Positions 28,801 to 36,443 of a stretch of DNA of 64,000 nt are shown piece by piece. Under the pieces are notes generated by a model. That model worked only from the letters and a program-made list of their open reading frames with translations. It was not told the origin of the DNA and ran no database searches. Source of the DNA: Brevibacterium marinum (GTDB taxonomy: Bacteria > Actinomycetota > Actinomycetes > Actinomycetales > Brevibacteriaceae); the NCBI RefSeq assembly GCF_011927955.1, contig NZ_JAATJN010000001.1, forward strand, positions 2,480,001 to 2,544,000. The letters run 5' to 3'. The translations under genes were made by a program, and so were the position numbers. Position 1 is the stretch's first letter. The number at the start of each line of letters is the position of its first letter.

Positions 28801-29225
28801 CATGGTGCCCGCAGGAGGCGCACATCTTCCGATCGACCGTGAGAGGAAATCTGGCGATCGCGCGCGCCGACGCGCCCACCGATGAGCGGATGTACGCAGC
28901 TTTGAGGGGTGCGGGACTCGACGAATGGGCGAACCCGGCCGGACTCGACCTCTGGGTCGGCGACCACGGCACCGAGGTGTCCGGTGGTCAGCGTCAGCGT
29001 CTGGCCGTGGCCAGAACCCTGCTCAGCGGTGCGGAGGTGATCGTGCTCGACGAACCGACTGCGCATCTCGACGACGACATGGCATACAGGCTCATGAGAG
29101 ATCTCCGGACGAATCTGGACTCACACACCGTTGTGATGGTCACCCACGATCACAGTCTGATCGCCGAGGATGATCGGGTGGTCGAACTGGGCGGCCGAGT
29201 CAGTCTCGCTTCGAGCCGAACATGA
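25869..29225 (+). CDS. cydDC: Fused CydD-CydC thiol-reductant ABC exporter
   Basis: ABC exporter needed for assembly of cytochrome bd; in other bacteria it exports cysteine and glutathione-type thiols. Both halves are fused in one chain of 1118 residues. Half 1: transmembrane region about residues 15-300, Walker A GASGAGKST (about 349), signature LSPGQLRR, Walker B VLDEPTAHLD. Half 2: transmembrane region about 560-830, Walker A GDSGSGKST (about 931), signature VSGGQRQR, Walker B VLDEPTAHLD. A low-complexity linker joins them. The 3' end overlaps the convergent sepH by 26 bp. Confidence 0.92.
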   Translation: MRSPLRILLDLPEGRRGFGLSIFSALARAVGIVLIAESLVRAIVDVSPLAVWAVLGLLGAALRGSSLWIDHSLGTSLAAANKQRLRSSIVRSLLTGRGQPRMNTAVTVTRGIDDLDDYFTTVVPALSAAAVVPLTLLVRIVFTDVLSAVIIALCLPLVPVFMILIGRFTEDSTAASNTALERMSNHLAELAEGLPVLIGLGRSRDHARTLRALGERYHSANLATLRIAFLSSLALELIATISVALVAVVIGLRLVSGSMDLGDGLFVLLLAPECFIPLRELGSGYHASEDGRDAQERAHALISSTDSTAGHEREPDGRVDGSHCVIYPNGTTIAWTDDIPTGPGVTAVRGASGAGKSTILAALAGTLPARTRTTLRPRRVAFVSQAPRVFADTIGAELDVHGVPVPQRQSVLLAAGLPDDPRQSTSALSPGQLRRLAFVRVLHRIEGEAQILVLDEPTAHLDDENAEFIIGMIAEAATRIRVVLASHDNRVGELAGHTITPENSVSSPSDAETEAHRAAVSSATSVSSAPTTETVREAGTATAEEQAAAEPRPNRHERWSTLRRRWSLLRSSLPLFTPNMIIALLSSCASSLSAIALTAVSAWLIVEASYQPPIMLLLVAIVGVRFFGLSRSVLLYLSRLKLHSAIFASLGRLRSRLWRHFETVGMGDRKLLTSDAALATMVSDADDVRDLIPRTLFPPVASALVFVAVLIATWALDPASLPLFVAFGLLDLLVLSGMVVRSQSRLAGRIRRVRNRILTVLTRALNAKTDLRTNRAEAAVLMALEREERDLEAAARRSSRNFGAAQLWLQLTTVATAMLIAVTSSAPTEILAVLVLMALGLNDVFSQSLGAFRQLPSLGVVLDRLPDLSSPQSASSHDPDGEPAGDEALGQRPVTSLELEQMSVGWDAGPVVEDVDLHAQRGQWTVVVGDSGSGKSTTLSVLLRFLDPWTGRYHAEDEAGARTDMLELSPADLAGRIAWCPQEAHIFRSTVRGNLAIARADAPTDERMYAALRGAGLDEWANPAGLDLWVGDHGTEVSGGQRQRLAVARTLLSGAEVIVLDEPTAHLDDDMAYRLMRDLRTNLDSHTVVMVTHDHSLIAEDDRVVELGGRVSLASSRT

Positions 29226-30273
29226 TCTCGTCCCAGCTGGGGATCGAGGCACGGCTGCTCTTCTTGGTCTTCGGCTTCGCTTCCGTGTCCTTGCCCTGAT
29301 CTGATTCTCCGCCGACACCCGGCTCATTGAGCAGGGACAGCTGATTGTCATCATCGAATCTGTCGACCTCCTGAGTCGGCTCCTGCGGTTCGTCAGGATC
29401 GACCTGAGAGGGCTGCTCGAACGCGAAGATCTCGTCGTCCGTGGCATCTTCGGGCCGACCAGGTGCGGTGTGGGCACCCTGAGGGTGGGTCTCCGGGTCC
29501 TCGGTGACCGCGCGCAGACGACCACGCGGCTCCTCGTCCTCGTCGTGACGGCGACGCTTGCGCAGGTTCTCCAGGATTCGTCCGGTCTCCGCCTGGTGGT
29601 CGCGGGTGGCGGGGGAGGCCTCGGACGTCGTCGGTGGAGGCGTGGGTGCCTCGATCTCCTCGGTGTTCCTCTGGCGTTCGGTGCCGCTTCCGTAGTTGGG
29701 GATCGGGCCGGTGTCGGTCGGTCCGGAGTCGGCCAGCCATTTGGCCTCATCATCGATGGGAGTCAGGGACCGACGGTAGAAGTTCCAGCCCGCAGTCCGA
29801 ATCCGACCGGCGGCGGTGAAGCTGAGTTGGATGTACCAGTTGCCGTCCTGCTGCTTCCACGCGTCCCACTCCATCGTTTCGATGTCGACGTCGCGCATCG
29901 CCAGACGTGTCTGGCACAGTTCCAGCAGGGGAGTCGGATCCCCATTGGGGTCATGGTCGGAGTAGATCGGGTGCTGACTGGCGTTGTAGGCCGTGTGTGC
30001 GCGTTCGGCCAGGGCGGGACGCTCGTAGGTGCGGACCTGTTCGATATCGGCACCCGTGGAGGCGATGACCTCCTCGGCGCTCATCCCGCCGCGGATCATC
30101 GCCTGGATGTCACGGGGCCGGACAGGGGTGTCGGACCGACTCGTGGTGCGGTCCCTGCGGACAGCCGCGTACAGAGCTTCGTCGAGAGCCAATCGATACT
30201 GCAGCCCGTTCTCGTCGTTCAGCAGCAGATGAGTGCCGTCGGCGTCGACTCCGTTCAAGATCAGTTCACGCAT
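29200..30273 (-). CDS. sepH: Septation protein SepH (DUF3071)
   Basis: Actinobacterial FtsZ-binding division regulator of 357 residues. The conserved N-terminal domain (MRELILNGVDADGTHLLL to about residue 165) includes a helix-turn-helix-like segment (RPRDIQAMIRGGMSAEEVI) and WNFYRRSLTPIDDEAKWL. The C-terminal half is disordered, acidic and proline-rich, ending in a basic short motif (SWDEIMFGSKRD) typical of the family. AAAGGAG precedes the ATG. It converges on cydDC. Confidence 0.9.
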   Translation of the reverse strand: MRELILNGVDADGTHLLLNDENGLQYRLALDEALYAAVRRDRTTSRSDTPVRPRDIQAMIRGGMSAEEVIASTGADIEQVRTYERPALAERAHTAYNASQHPIYSDHDPNGDPTPLLELCQTRLAMRDVDIETMEWDAWKQQDGNWYIQLSFTAAGRIRTAGWNFYRRSLTPIDDEAKWLADSGPTDTGPIPNYGSGTERQRNTEEIEAPTPPPTTSEASPATRDHQAETGRILENLRKRRRHDEDEEPRGRLRAVTEDPETHPQGAHTAPGRPEDATDDEIFAFEQPSQVDPDEPQEPTQEVDRFDDDNQLSLLNEPGVGGESDQGKDTEAKPKTKKSSRASIPSWDEIMFGSKRD

Positions 30274-30370
30274 GCCTTAAGCTCCTTTATCGCGTCTCCT
30301 CTGCATCGTGTCACGTCCGAAGCCCCCGACGGGGCAGATTCGCGCGCGAGTCGCGAAATGACGGGGCTGC

Positions 30371-30446
30371 GCGGTGAGCGGGATCTGCTCACTGTGCTGA
30401 GCGGGGCCGACTCGTGCGATGAGCGGGACCGACTCACTGTGCGGAC
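30371..30446 (+). repeat. Degenerate tandem repeat in the sepH-hemH gap
   Basis: Three imperfect units resembling TGAGCGGGACCGACTCACTG lie between the divergent sepH and ferrochelatase genes. The gap otherwise holds the BlaI-like site. Confidence 0.5.
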
Positions 30447-30460
30447 AGCGGGCAACGTGA

Positions 30461-30477
30461 CTCTACAAGCTGTAAAA
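30461..30477. promoter_or_regulatory. BlaI-type operator before the ferrochelatase gene
   Basis: CTCTAC-AAGCT-GTAAAA has the same 17-bp layout and the same left arm and spacer as the site before blaI. It ends nine bases before the GTG start, so binding would block expression. Confidence 0.55.
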
Positions 30478-30486
30478 TCGGAAACT

Positions 30487-31593
30487 GTGATTAACACTGC
30501 CCCCATCGACACTCTCGTCCTCATGTCATTCGGAGGACCGGAGGCCGAAGAAGAAGTCGTCCCTTTCCTCAAGAACGTCACCGCCGGTCGCGGAATACCG
30601 GAGGAGCGACTCGAAGAAGTCGGTGAGCACTACTACGGGTTCGGCGGGAAGTCGCCCATCAACGATCAGAACAAGGCGCTGCTGCAGGCGCTGCGGGCCG
30701 AACTCGACCGACGTGAGATCGATGCTCCTCTGATCTGGGGCAACCGCAACTGGGAGCCGTATCTGACCGATGAGGTGCGTGCCGAAGCTCAGGCCGGACG
30801 GACACGTTTCCTGTCGATCGACACCTCGGCGTATTCCTCCTACTCCTCCTGCCGACAGTACCGAGAGGACTTCGCTGAGACCGTCGAAGCGCTGTCTGCC
30901 GAGGGGACAGCCGTGACGATCGACAAGATCCGGCAGTTCTACAACCATCCCGGCTATGCCGAGGCCTGCGCCCATCACCTGCGGGAGGGGCTGACCGACT
31001 TCACGGAGCAGGTCGGCGGCCTCGACGCAGACAGGCATCGGATACTGTTCGTCACCCACTCGATCCCCAACGTCATGCAGGATGCGTCTGCGGTGGCCAC
31101 CAGCGGATACCGAGCCCAGCACGAAGAGCTCATGAGCCACCTCGTGGACGGGCTGCCCGAATCCGAGAGGCTGCCGGCGGAGTTGGTCTACTGCTCCCGG
31201 TCGGGGTCGCCGGAGGTCCCCTGGCTCGAGCCCGATGTCAACGACCGGATGACCGAGCTCGCCGCCGACGGTGTCACCGGTGTCATTCTCGTGCCCATCG
31301 GATTCATCTCCGACCACATGGAGGTCGTCTTCGATCTCGACACCGAGGCCAAGGAGACGGCTGCGGACCTCGACCTCGCCTTCACCCGCGTCGCAACCGT
31401 CGGGACGCACCCCCGCTTCGTGTCGAGCCTGGTCGACCTCGTCGAGGAGCGGATCGCGCAGCTGCGCGGCGAACGACCGCACGCGCCGACGATCCCCGGC
31501 TCGACCGCGCTGACTCCGGGGAGCGGTGCCTGCAGCATCGACTGCTGTCGTGGCCGCATCGAACGAGCCACAGAACCCGACTGGCCGGCCTGA
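30487..31593 (+). CDS. cpfC: Ferrochelatase (coproporphyrin III type)
   Basis: Inserts ferrous iron into the porphyrin; in actinobacteria this is coproporphyrin III in the coproporphyrin-dependent heme pathway. Family motifs are TLVLMSFGGPE, FVTHSIPN and VILVPIGFISDHMEVVFDLD. The C-terminus has GSGACSIDCCRGR, cysteines that probably bind a [2Fe-2S] cluster together with an internal cysteine (VYCSRSG), as in other actinobacterial enzymes. The GTG at 30487 is chosen because NTAPIDTLVLMSFGG is the normal N-terminus. Also known as hemH. 368 residues. Confidence 0.9.
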   Translation: MINTAPIDTLVLMSFGGPEAEEEVVPFLKNVTAGRGIPEERLEEVGEHYYGFGGKSPINDQNKALLQALRAELDRREIDAPLIWGNRNWEPYLTDEVRAEAQAGRTRFLSIDTSAYSSYSSCRQYREDFAETVEALSAEGTAVTIDKIRQFYNHPGYAEACAHHLREGLTDFTEQVGGLDADRHRILFVTHSIPNVMQDASAVATSGYRAQHEELMSHLVDGLPESERLPAELVYCSRSGSPEVPWLEPDVNDRMTELAADGVTGVILVPIGFISDHMEVVFDLDTEAKETAADLDLAFTRVATVGTHPRFVSSLVDLVEERIAQLRGERPHAPTIPGSTALTPGSGACSIDCCRGRIERATEPDWPA

Positions 31594-31676
31594 GTTCACC
31601 CAAATGGTCGGCCTGAGCCCAGCTGGTCGACCTGAGTTCGACGCCGCGCGCGCCGCGCCGCTGAGCCCCGACAGAA

Positions 31677-31709
31677 ATCCCTCCCCTGCAGTAGATGCAG
31701 GGGAGGGAT
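31677..31709. terminator. Terminator between ferrochelatase and a small convergent gene
   Basis: Perfect 14-bp inverted repeat (ATCCCTCCCCTGCA with its complement, 5-nt loop). On the minus strand TTTCTG follows, favouring termination of the small gene at 31735. The DNA before it (31594-31676) has short degenerate repeats such as GGTCGGCCTGAG/GGTCGACCTGAG. Confidence 0.7.
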
Positions 31710-31734
31710 CGTCGATTCTGCGGGAATCGGTGCC

Positions 31735-31962
31735 TCAGGTCTCTTCCGGTTCGGGGATGACGGGGATCGCCCCGGTCTCGGCTTCGATCACGGCAGCGAT
31801 CGGTCCGGTGTCGACATCGTTGCGATCGGCGATCTCCAAGAGGTTCTGCAGATCGTCGATGAGGTTCTCGACGAGGTAATCGTCTCCGGCTGACCGGGCT
31901 TCATGAATGCGATGACGGACATCGTCGATCCTGGTATCGAGTTGATTTGCGAATTCACTCAT
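31735..31962 (-). CDS. Small hypothetical helical protein
   Basis: 75 residues beginning MSEFANQLDTRIDDVRHRI, largely helical and acidic, with an extended proline-rich end. AGGAAGG lies about 11 bases before the ATG at 31962, which is why I prefer it to the longer frame reaching 32166. No family is recognised. The terminator at 31677 fits its 3' end. Confidence 0.6.
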   Translation of the reverse strand: MSEFANQLDTRIDDVRHRIHEARSAGDDYLVENLIDDLQNLLEIADRNDVDTGPIAAVIEAETGAIPVIPEPEET

Positions 31963-32248
31963 CGTGTATCCGTCCTTCCTCGGGTCGTCCCTCACGGGTG
32001 AGGAGATCCCGGTTTCATTCACCGACAAAGTGCTATCGGGGCTATTCGACTTATGTATTCTCGCAGAGCTTTTCGAGAATCGTATGTGTGCACCGACATG
32101 AGACGACTCATCAGTGATGAGAATCACTGTTAACAAGGACGATCTGATGTTGCCAACAGCAACCATTCAGTGCACAATGCTGGGGACACGTTTGGCGAGA
32201 GGGGTTGAAAATCCTCTTCAGCACACCCGACAGAGAGCGATGAGCCAT

Positions 32249-32548
32249 ATGGCAACGGATTACGACGCACCTCGTAAGCAAGACGATGAAATCAAAAGCG
32301 ATTCGATTGAACAGCTGAAGGCTTCACGTTCGCAGGCGCAGGCAAGCAAGATCGACGAAGACGAGACCGCGGTAGCGGAAGGGTTCGAGCTGCCCGGCGC
32401 GGACCTGTCGAACGAAGAGCTCTCCGTTCGCGTGCTGCCCAAGCAGAATGACGAGTTCACTTGCATGGAATGCTTCCTGGTGAGGCATCGTTCGCAGCTG
32501 GCGAGCGAAGAGGGCGGGGTTCCCATCTGCACGGACTGTGCTGGCTGA
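32249..32548 (+). CDS. DUF4193 domain protein
   Basis: A 99-residue actinobacterial protein with the conserved start MATDYDAPRK. The C-terminus has two CxxC pairs (CMEC and CTDC), so it probably binds zinc. Homologues lie next to DUF3093 and dut in many actinobacteria, including mycobacteria. An in-frame ATG at 32240 is an alternative start. Function unknown. A terminator follows. Confidence 0.85.
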   Translation: MATDYDAPRKQDDEIKSDSIEQLKASRSQAQASKIDEDETAVAEGFELPGADLSNEELSVRVLPKQNDEFTCMECFLVRHRSQLASEEGGVPICTDCAG

Positions 32549-32570
32549 AACGTCTGTCGGACGATGCAAG

Positions 32571-32594
32571 AACGCGCCCTCATCGGGGCGCGTT
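32571..32594 (+). terminator. Intrinsic terminator after the DUF4193 gene
   Basis: AACGCGCCC (32571-32579) pairs with GGGCGCGTT (32586-32594), followed by TCTGTTTCT. Confidence 0.85.
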
Positions 32595-32621
32595 TCTGTT
32601 TCTCCGCTTCTTGAGCTGTCG

Positions 32622-32705
32622 GTTGTCAGGGTGCCGACTGTCGGGCTGTCGGTTGTCGGGTTACCGTCTGTCGCGGCGTCGGTTGTCAGGGTGCCGACTG
32701 TCGGG
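32622..32705 (+). repeat. Degenerate tandem repeat between DUF4193 and DUF3093 genes
   Basis: Units such as GTCGGTTGTCAGGGTGCCGA recur, with an identical block at about 32617-32645 and 32669-32703 separated by a variant copy. No gene is supported here. Confidence 0.6.
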
Positions 32706-32737
32706 CGGGGGCACGGAGACCGTGCAGGGGCGGAGTG

Positions 32738-33193
32738 TCAGGATGTGAGGGCCGCCGCCAACTCCATCGGCCGCTTGCTCGAGACCAGCCAGTAGGGGGT
32801 CGGATCGGTCTCATCGTGGATGTCGATGCGCACCGCCGATTTGGCCCACGGGCGGACCATGAGGAACGCTCGAGCGTCGAGGCCGGTTCCGCGTGCTGTC
32901 CGAGCGTCCTCGCTGTCGTATCCGGTGGCGCCGGTGATGTAGCCGCGGTCGATATGGGCATCGCCGACGAAGAGCTGACGATCGGTGACGATGGTCGTGA
33001 TCGACAGCGAGCGCAGCCACCAGGCCAGGAGGACGAAGCTGACCACGGGAAGAATCACGGCCCCGGTCTTCCACACGGGGAAGACCATCAGCGCAGTCGA
33101 AGCCGCAGCGATCGCGATCATGACCCACATGCCGACGGATGGGCCGATCTTCTCCGTGAAGACCACACGCGTTTCTGGTTGAGTCGTTGCCAT
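32738..33193 (-). CDS. DUF3093 membrane protein
   Basis: A 151-residue protein with two adjacent hydrophobic segments near residues 20-60 followed by a soluble domain (ITTIVTDRQLFVGDAHID, then VRIDIHDETDPTPYWLVSSKRP). This is the DUF3093 pattern, known beside dut in actinobacteria. Function unknown. It is divergent from dut; the two share a 64-bp spacer. Confidence 0.82.
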   Translation of the reverse strand: MATTQPETRVVFTEKIGPSVGMWVMIAIAAASTALMVFPVWKTGAVILPVVSFVLLAWWLRSLSITTIVTDRQLFVGDAHIDRGYITGATGYDSEDARTARGTGLDARAFLMVRPWAKSAVRIDIHDETDPTPYWLVSSKRPMELAAALTS

Positions 33194-33257
33194 GTCCTCA
33201 TTCTCCCATAACGGACTTTTTGGAAGCGTTCAGGCTTCGGCGTTAGAGTGCTTCTTT

Positions 33258-33731
33258 GTGACAGAAACCCTCAGGATTGACCTCAGACTGCTCGACGCGG
33301 GCATGACTCCTCCGACCTACGTGCATGCGGCCGATGCGGGTGCCGATCTGTGCTCGGCCATCGACTTCGTCCTCGAACCGTTCGAGCGGAAGGCCGTGCC
33401 CACGGGTATCGCGATCGCGCTGCCTGTCGGTTGTGCAGGATTCGTCCATCCTCGCTCGGGTCTGGCGAGCAGGCACGGTGTGACCGTGATCAACGCTCCG
33501 GGAACGATCGACGCCGGCTATCGGGGCGAGATCAAGGTGCCGCTGGTCAACCTCGATGCGGGCACCCCGCTTCGGATCTCGCGCGGGGACCGCATCGCCC
33601 AACTCGTGATCCAGGAAATCAAACAAGCAGACTTCACCCTCGTCGAATCACTGGACGACAGTGATCGCGGTGCCGGGGGATTCGGCTCCACAGGTGGAGT
33701 CGAAGCAGGTCTGACCGAGAAAGAGGTGTGA
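33258..33731 (+). CDS. dut: dUTP diphosphatase
   Basis: Hydrolyses dUTP to dUMP and pyrophosphate, protecting DNA from uracil. The five trimeric dUTPase motifs are seen: ADAGADLCS, HPRSGLASRHG, GTIDAGYRGEI, RGDRIAQLVI and the glycine-rich end RGAGGFGSTGG. The GTG at 33258 lies eight bases after a TAGAGT box, so the transcript may be leaderless. 157 residues. The DUF3710 gene follows within 6 bp. Confidence 0.95.
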   Translation: MTETLRIDLRLLDAGMTPPTYVHAADAGADLCSAIDFVLEPFERKAVPTGIAIALPVGCAGFVHPRSGLASRHGVTVINAPGTIDAGYRGEIKVPLVNLDAGTPLRISRGDRIAQLVIQEIKQADFTLVESLDDSDRGAGGFGSTGGVEAGLTEKEV

Positions 33732-33737
33732 ACGACC

Positions 33738-34643
33738 ATGGGACTGTTCTCGCGATTCTCCAAGAAGTCCTCTGCGAAGACCGATGACAGCATCGACGAA
33801 TCGCACGAGACCGATGACGATGTGACGGCCGAGGGGAACCTCGCCGCCGAGGACCTCGCTTCCGATGAGGACTCCGACGGCACCGAGGCGAGCGAAGCCG
33901 AAGAAACGGACGCCGACGTCGAGTCGGACACCGACACCGACAACGAGTCCGATGCAGAGACCGAAGAGGCCGATGCCGAGGAGCTCGCCGAGGAGGCGCT
34001 GCTCGAGAAGTCCGCACCCTACGATCGCGCCGATAAGGGGCCCTTCGACGCGGCGGAGGACTACCCGGAGATCAACCGACTCGACCTCGGCGCGCTCAAG
34101 GTCCCCGTCGTCGACGGCATGCAGGTCCGCCTCGATACGGACGATGACTCCCAGCGCGTGCTGGCCGTGACCCTCATCCACGAAGGCGGAGGCATCCAGC
34201 TTCAGGCCTTTGCGACGCCACGGTCGGAAGGCCTGTGGAACACGGTGCGCAATCAGCTGACGTCCAGCGTCGCCTCACAGGGCGGCGAATCGGATGAGCG
34301 GCACACCTCGCTGGGCACGGAGCTGGCCGTCGAAGTCCCCGCCAAGACGGAGGACGGTCGTCCCGGAAAGCGTGCAATGCGCTTCGCCGGCGTCGACGGC
34401 CCCCGCTGGTTCGTCCGCGCTGTCTTCTCGGGCAAAGCCGTCACCGATGAGGAGATCCGCTCCGAGCTCAGCGCACTGTTCCGCGGCGTCGTCGTCGACA
34501 GAGGCCAGGAGGCCATGGCCCCGCGCGAGCTCATCGTGCTCACGGCTCCTCAGGTCGACGGGGACACCGGCGAATCAGACGAGAAGGGCAAGGACGAACT
34601 CAACCCGTTCGAACGCGGACCAGAGATCACCGAGGTCCGCTGA
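33738..34643 (+). CDS. DUF3710 domain protein
   Basis: 301 residues. The first 90 residues are extremely acidic and low-complexity, after a basic amphipathic start (MGLFSRFSKKSSAK). The rest is the DUF3710 domain (FDAAEDYPEINRLDLGALKVP, and RWFVRAVFSGKA). Conserved between dut and an OB-fold gene in actinobacteria; no biochemical role is known. The next gene begins 5 bp later. Confidence 0.82.
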   Translation: MGLFSRFSKKSSAKTDDSIDESHETDDDVTAEGNLAAEDLASDEDSDGTEASEAEETDADVESDTDTDNESDAETEEADAEELAEEALLEKSAPYDRADKGPFDAAEDYPEINRLDLGALKVPVVDGMQVRLDTDDDSQRVLAVTLIHEGGGIQLQAFATPRSEGLWNTVRNQLTSSVASQGGESDERHTSLGTELAVEVPAKTEDGRPGKRAMRFAGVDGPRWFVRAVFSGKAVTDEEIRSELSALFRGVVVDRGQEAMAPRELIVLTAPQVDGDTGESDEKGKDELNPFERGPEITEVR

Positions 34644-34648
34644 GCCCC

Positions 34649-35023
34649 ATGCGGGATCTCATCACGCGCCTCGTGCGTGACTTCGGTTCGAGGGATGCCG
34701 AGGCGCGGGCCGATCTGCGGCTGGTTTCACAGATCCCCGGCGTCATCAGCGCCCAGGATCTCCGACCGCGGCAGATGTCGAGGGTCGCCGGAGTCGTCAG
34801 CGCCCTCACGCAGTCACGCAGCGGCGACAGCCCGCGTCTGGACATCACCGTCGCCGACGGGACCGGGGAGGTCCACGCACAGTTCCTCGGCCGCCGCGAG
34901 ATCAGCGGAATCAGACCGGGTGCGCTGATCGTGCTCGAAGGTCGCTTCTGCAGCCACGACGGAGCGCTGAAGGCTCATAACCCGGTCTACGAACTGATCC
35001 AGACCCGCGACGACCGGGAGTGA
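34649..35023 (+). CDS. OB-fold nucleic-acid-binding protein
   Basis: A 124-residue protein whose central part (SRVAGVVSALTQ, LDITVADGTGEVHAQFLG, GALIVLEGRF) is an OB fold like those in RecG or DNA polymerase subunits. Likely cotranscribed with dut and the DUF3710 gene. The DUF3159 membrane protein gene that usually follows in mycobacteria is absent. Confidence 0.78.
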   Translation: MRDLITRLVRDFGSRDAEARADLRLVSQIPGVISAQDLRPRQMSRVAGVVSALTQSRSGDSPRLDITVADGTGEVHAQFLGRREISGIRPGALIVLEGRFCSHDGALKAHNPVYELIQTRDDRE

Positions 35024-35054
35024 ACACGCCGACGGCGGTGCGAGCGCTTCGGAC

Positions 35055-35738
35055 TCATTGTGTTCCTCGGCCTCTTTGTGCCGGGGCCTGCAGAAGGCTC
35101 AGAAGTGCGTCCTCCTGATCCGGTGAGGAGAGGAAGAACAGTTCGTCGGCCGCCTCGATGACGTCGTCTGCGCTGGGCGCGAATGCCCGCGAATTGCGGA
35201 TGACCGCCACGAGCACCGTGTCGAGCGGGAAGGCGATGTCACCGATGCGCGAGGCGACAAGCGCCGAGGATTCGTGGACGGTGAACTCCATCAGACCGGC
35301 CTGACCGCGCTCGAAGCTCATCAGATGGACGAGACCGCCGACCTCGACGGCTTCCTCGACCAGAGCGGTCATCAGACGCGGGGTCGAGACGGCGACGTCG
35401 ACGCCCCAGTTCTCGTCGAAGAGCCATTCGTTCTTCGGATTGTTCACCCGGGAGACCGTACGCGGGACGCCGAACTCGGTCTTGGCCAACAGGGACAGGA
35501 CGAGATTCGTCTTGTCGTCACCGGTGGCGGCGACGACCACATCGGCTTCCTCGAGTCTGGCCTCGCCCAGTCCCGCCAGCTCACACGCATCGGAGAGCAG
35601 CCACTCCGCCCCCGGGATGCGCTCATGCCCCAGTGCTTCCTTGCTCTGGTCGATGAGCATCACCGTGTGCTTCTTGTCGATGAGTTCCCTGGCCACGGAA
35701 CGGCCGACGGATCCGGCCCCGGCGATGACGACTCTCAT
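35055..35738 (-). CDS. ceoC: TrkA-family potassium uptake regulator (CeoC type)
   Basis: 227 residues: an N-terminal RCK domain with a nucleotide loop (VIAGAGSVGRSVAREL) and a TrkA-C domain. These subunits gate potassium transport in response to NAD(H) or nucleotides. Its start overlaps the stop of the upstream ceoB by 4 bp, so the two regulators are translated together. No separate TrkH channel is in the window; the divergent APC-type permease is the only nearby transporter. Confidence 0.85.
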   Translation of the reverse strand: MRVVIAGAGSVGRSVARELIDKKHTVMLIDQSKEALGHERIPGAEWLLSDACELAGLGEARLEEADVVVAATGDDKTNLVLSLLAKTEFGVPRTVSRVNNPKNEWLFDENWGVDVAVSTPRLMTALVEEAVEVGGLVHLMSFERGQAGLMEFTVHESSALVASRIGDIAFPLDTVLVAVIRNSRAFAPSADDVIEAADELFFLSSPDQEDALLSLLQAPAQRGRGTQ

Positions 35739-36406
35739 TCTTCCTCCATTGCTCGCACGGGCTGGTCGAGGATCCTCTCGATCTCGCCGAGGCGGTCGAC
35801 CGGGCACATCAGATGGACCAAGTCACCGTCCTGGATGAGCAGGTCCTCATGGGCGAGGACGCCCTCGGACAGTCGGGTGACGTAGGTGACCCGTGCCTTG
35901 GTCCGAGCCTCGATCTCCTTGATCGGCCTGGCCACCCAACCCGGATCGAGGTGGACTTCGGCGAGGACGAGCCGGCCCGAGGGCTCACGGAATTCGGTGA
36001 TCGACCCCTGCGGCACGAGCTTGCGCATGACCTGATCGGCCGTCCACCTGACCGTGGGCACGGTCGGGATGCCCAAGCGTTCGAACACCTGGGCCCGGTC
36101 GGGGTCGTAGATCCTGGCCGCGACGTTGACCACCCCGAAGGTCTCCCGTGCGACACGCGCGGACAGGATATTGGAATTGTCGCCGCTGGAGACCGCGGCG
36201 AAGGCATAGGCCTCCGCGGTCTTCGCCTGGGAGAGGGTCTCGCGGTCGAAGCCGATGCCGGTGATGGTGGATCCGCTGAATTCCCTGCCCAATTTGAGGA
36301 AGGCATCGGGATCGCGGTCGACGACGGCGACGGAGTGACCATTGGCATCGAGCGCTTTGGCCAAGGAGGCTCCAACTCGGCCGCAGCCCATAATCACGAA
36401 GTGCAT
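35735..36406 (-). CDS. ceoB: TrkA-family potassium uptake regulator (CeoB type)
   Basis: 223 residues with RCK loop IMGCGRVGASLAKAL, an acidic strand end VVDRDPDAF, and a C-terminal TrkA-C domain (residues about 140-223). First gene of the two-gene ceoB-ceoC operon. The ATG at 36406 is preferred to the upstream in-frame codons, which overlap the divergent permease promoter. Confidence 0.85.
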   Translation of the reverse strand: MHFVIMGCGRVGASLAKALDANGHSVAVVDRDPDAFLKLGREFSGSTITGIGFDRETLSQAKTAEAYAFAAVSSGDNSNILSARVARETFGVVNVAARIYDPDRAQVFERLGIPTVPTVRWTADQVMRKLVPQGSITEFREPSGRLVLAEVHLDPGWVARPIKEIEARTKARVTYVTRLSEGVLAHEDLLIQDGDLVHLMCPVDRLGEIERILDQPVRAMEEE

Positions 36407-36443
36407 GGGTATTCCTCTCCGCATTGATCTACCATTGGTGCCC

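Noticed and set aside
32617-32705. Tandem repeat considered as a CRISPR remnant
   Set aside because: Units are short, contiguous and degenerate, without spacers or cas genes.
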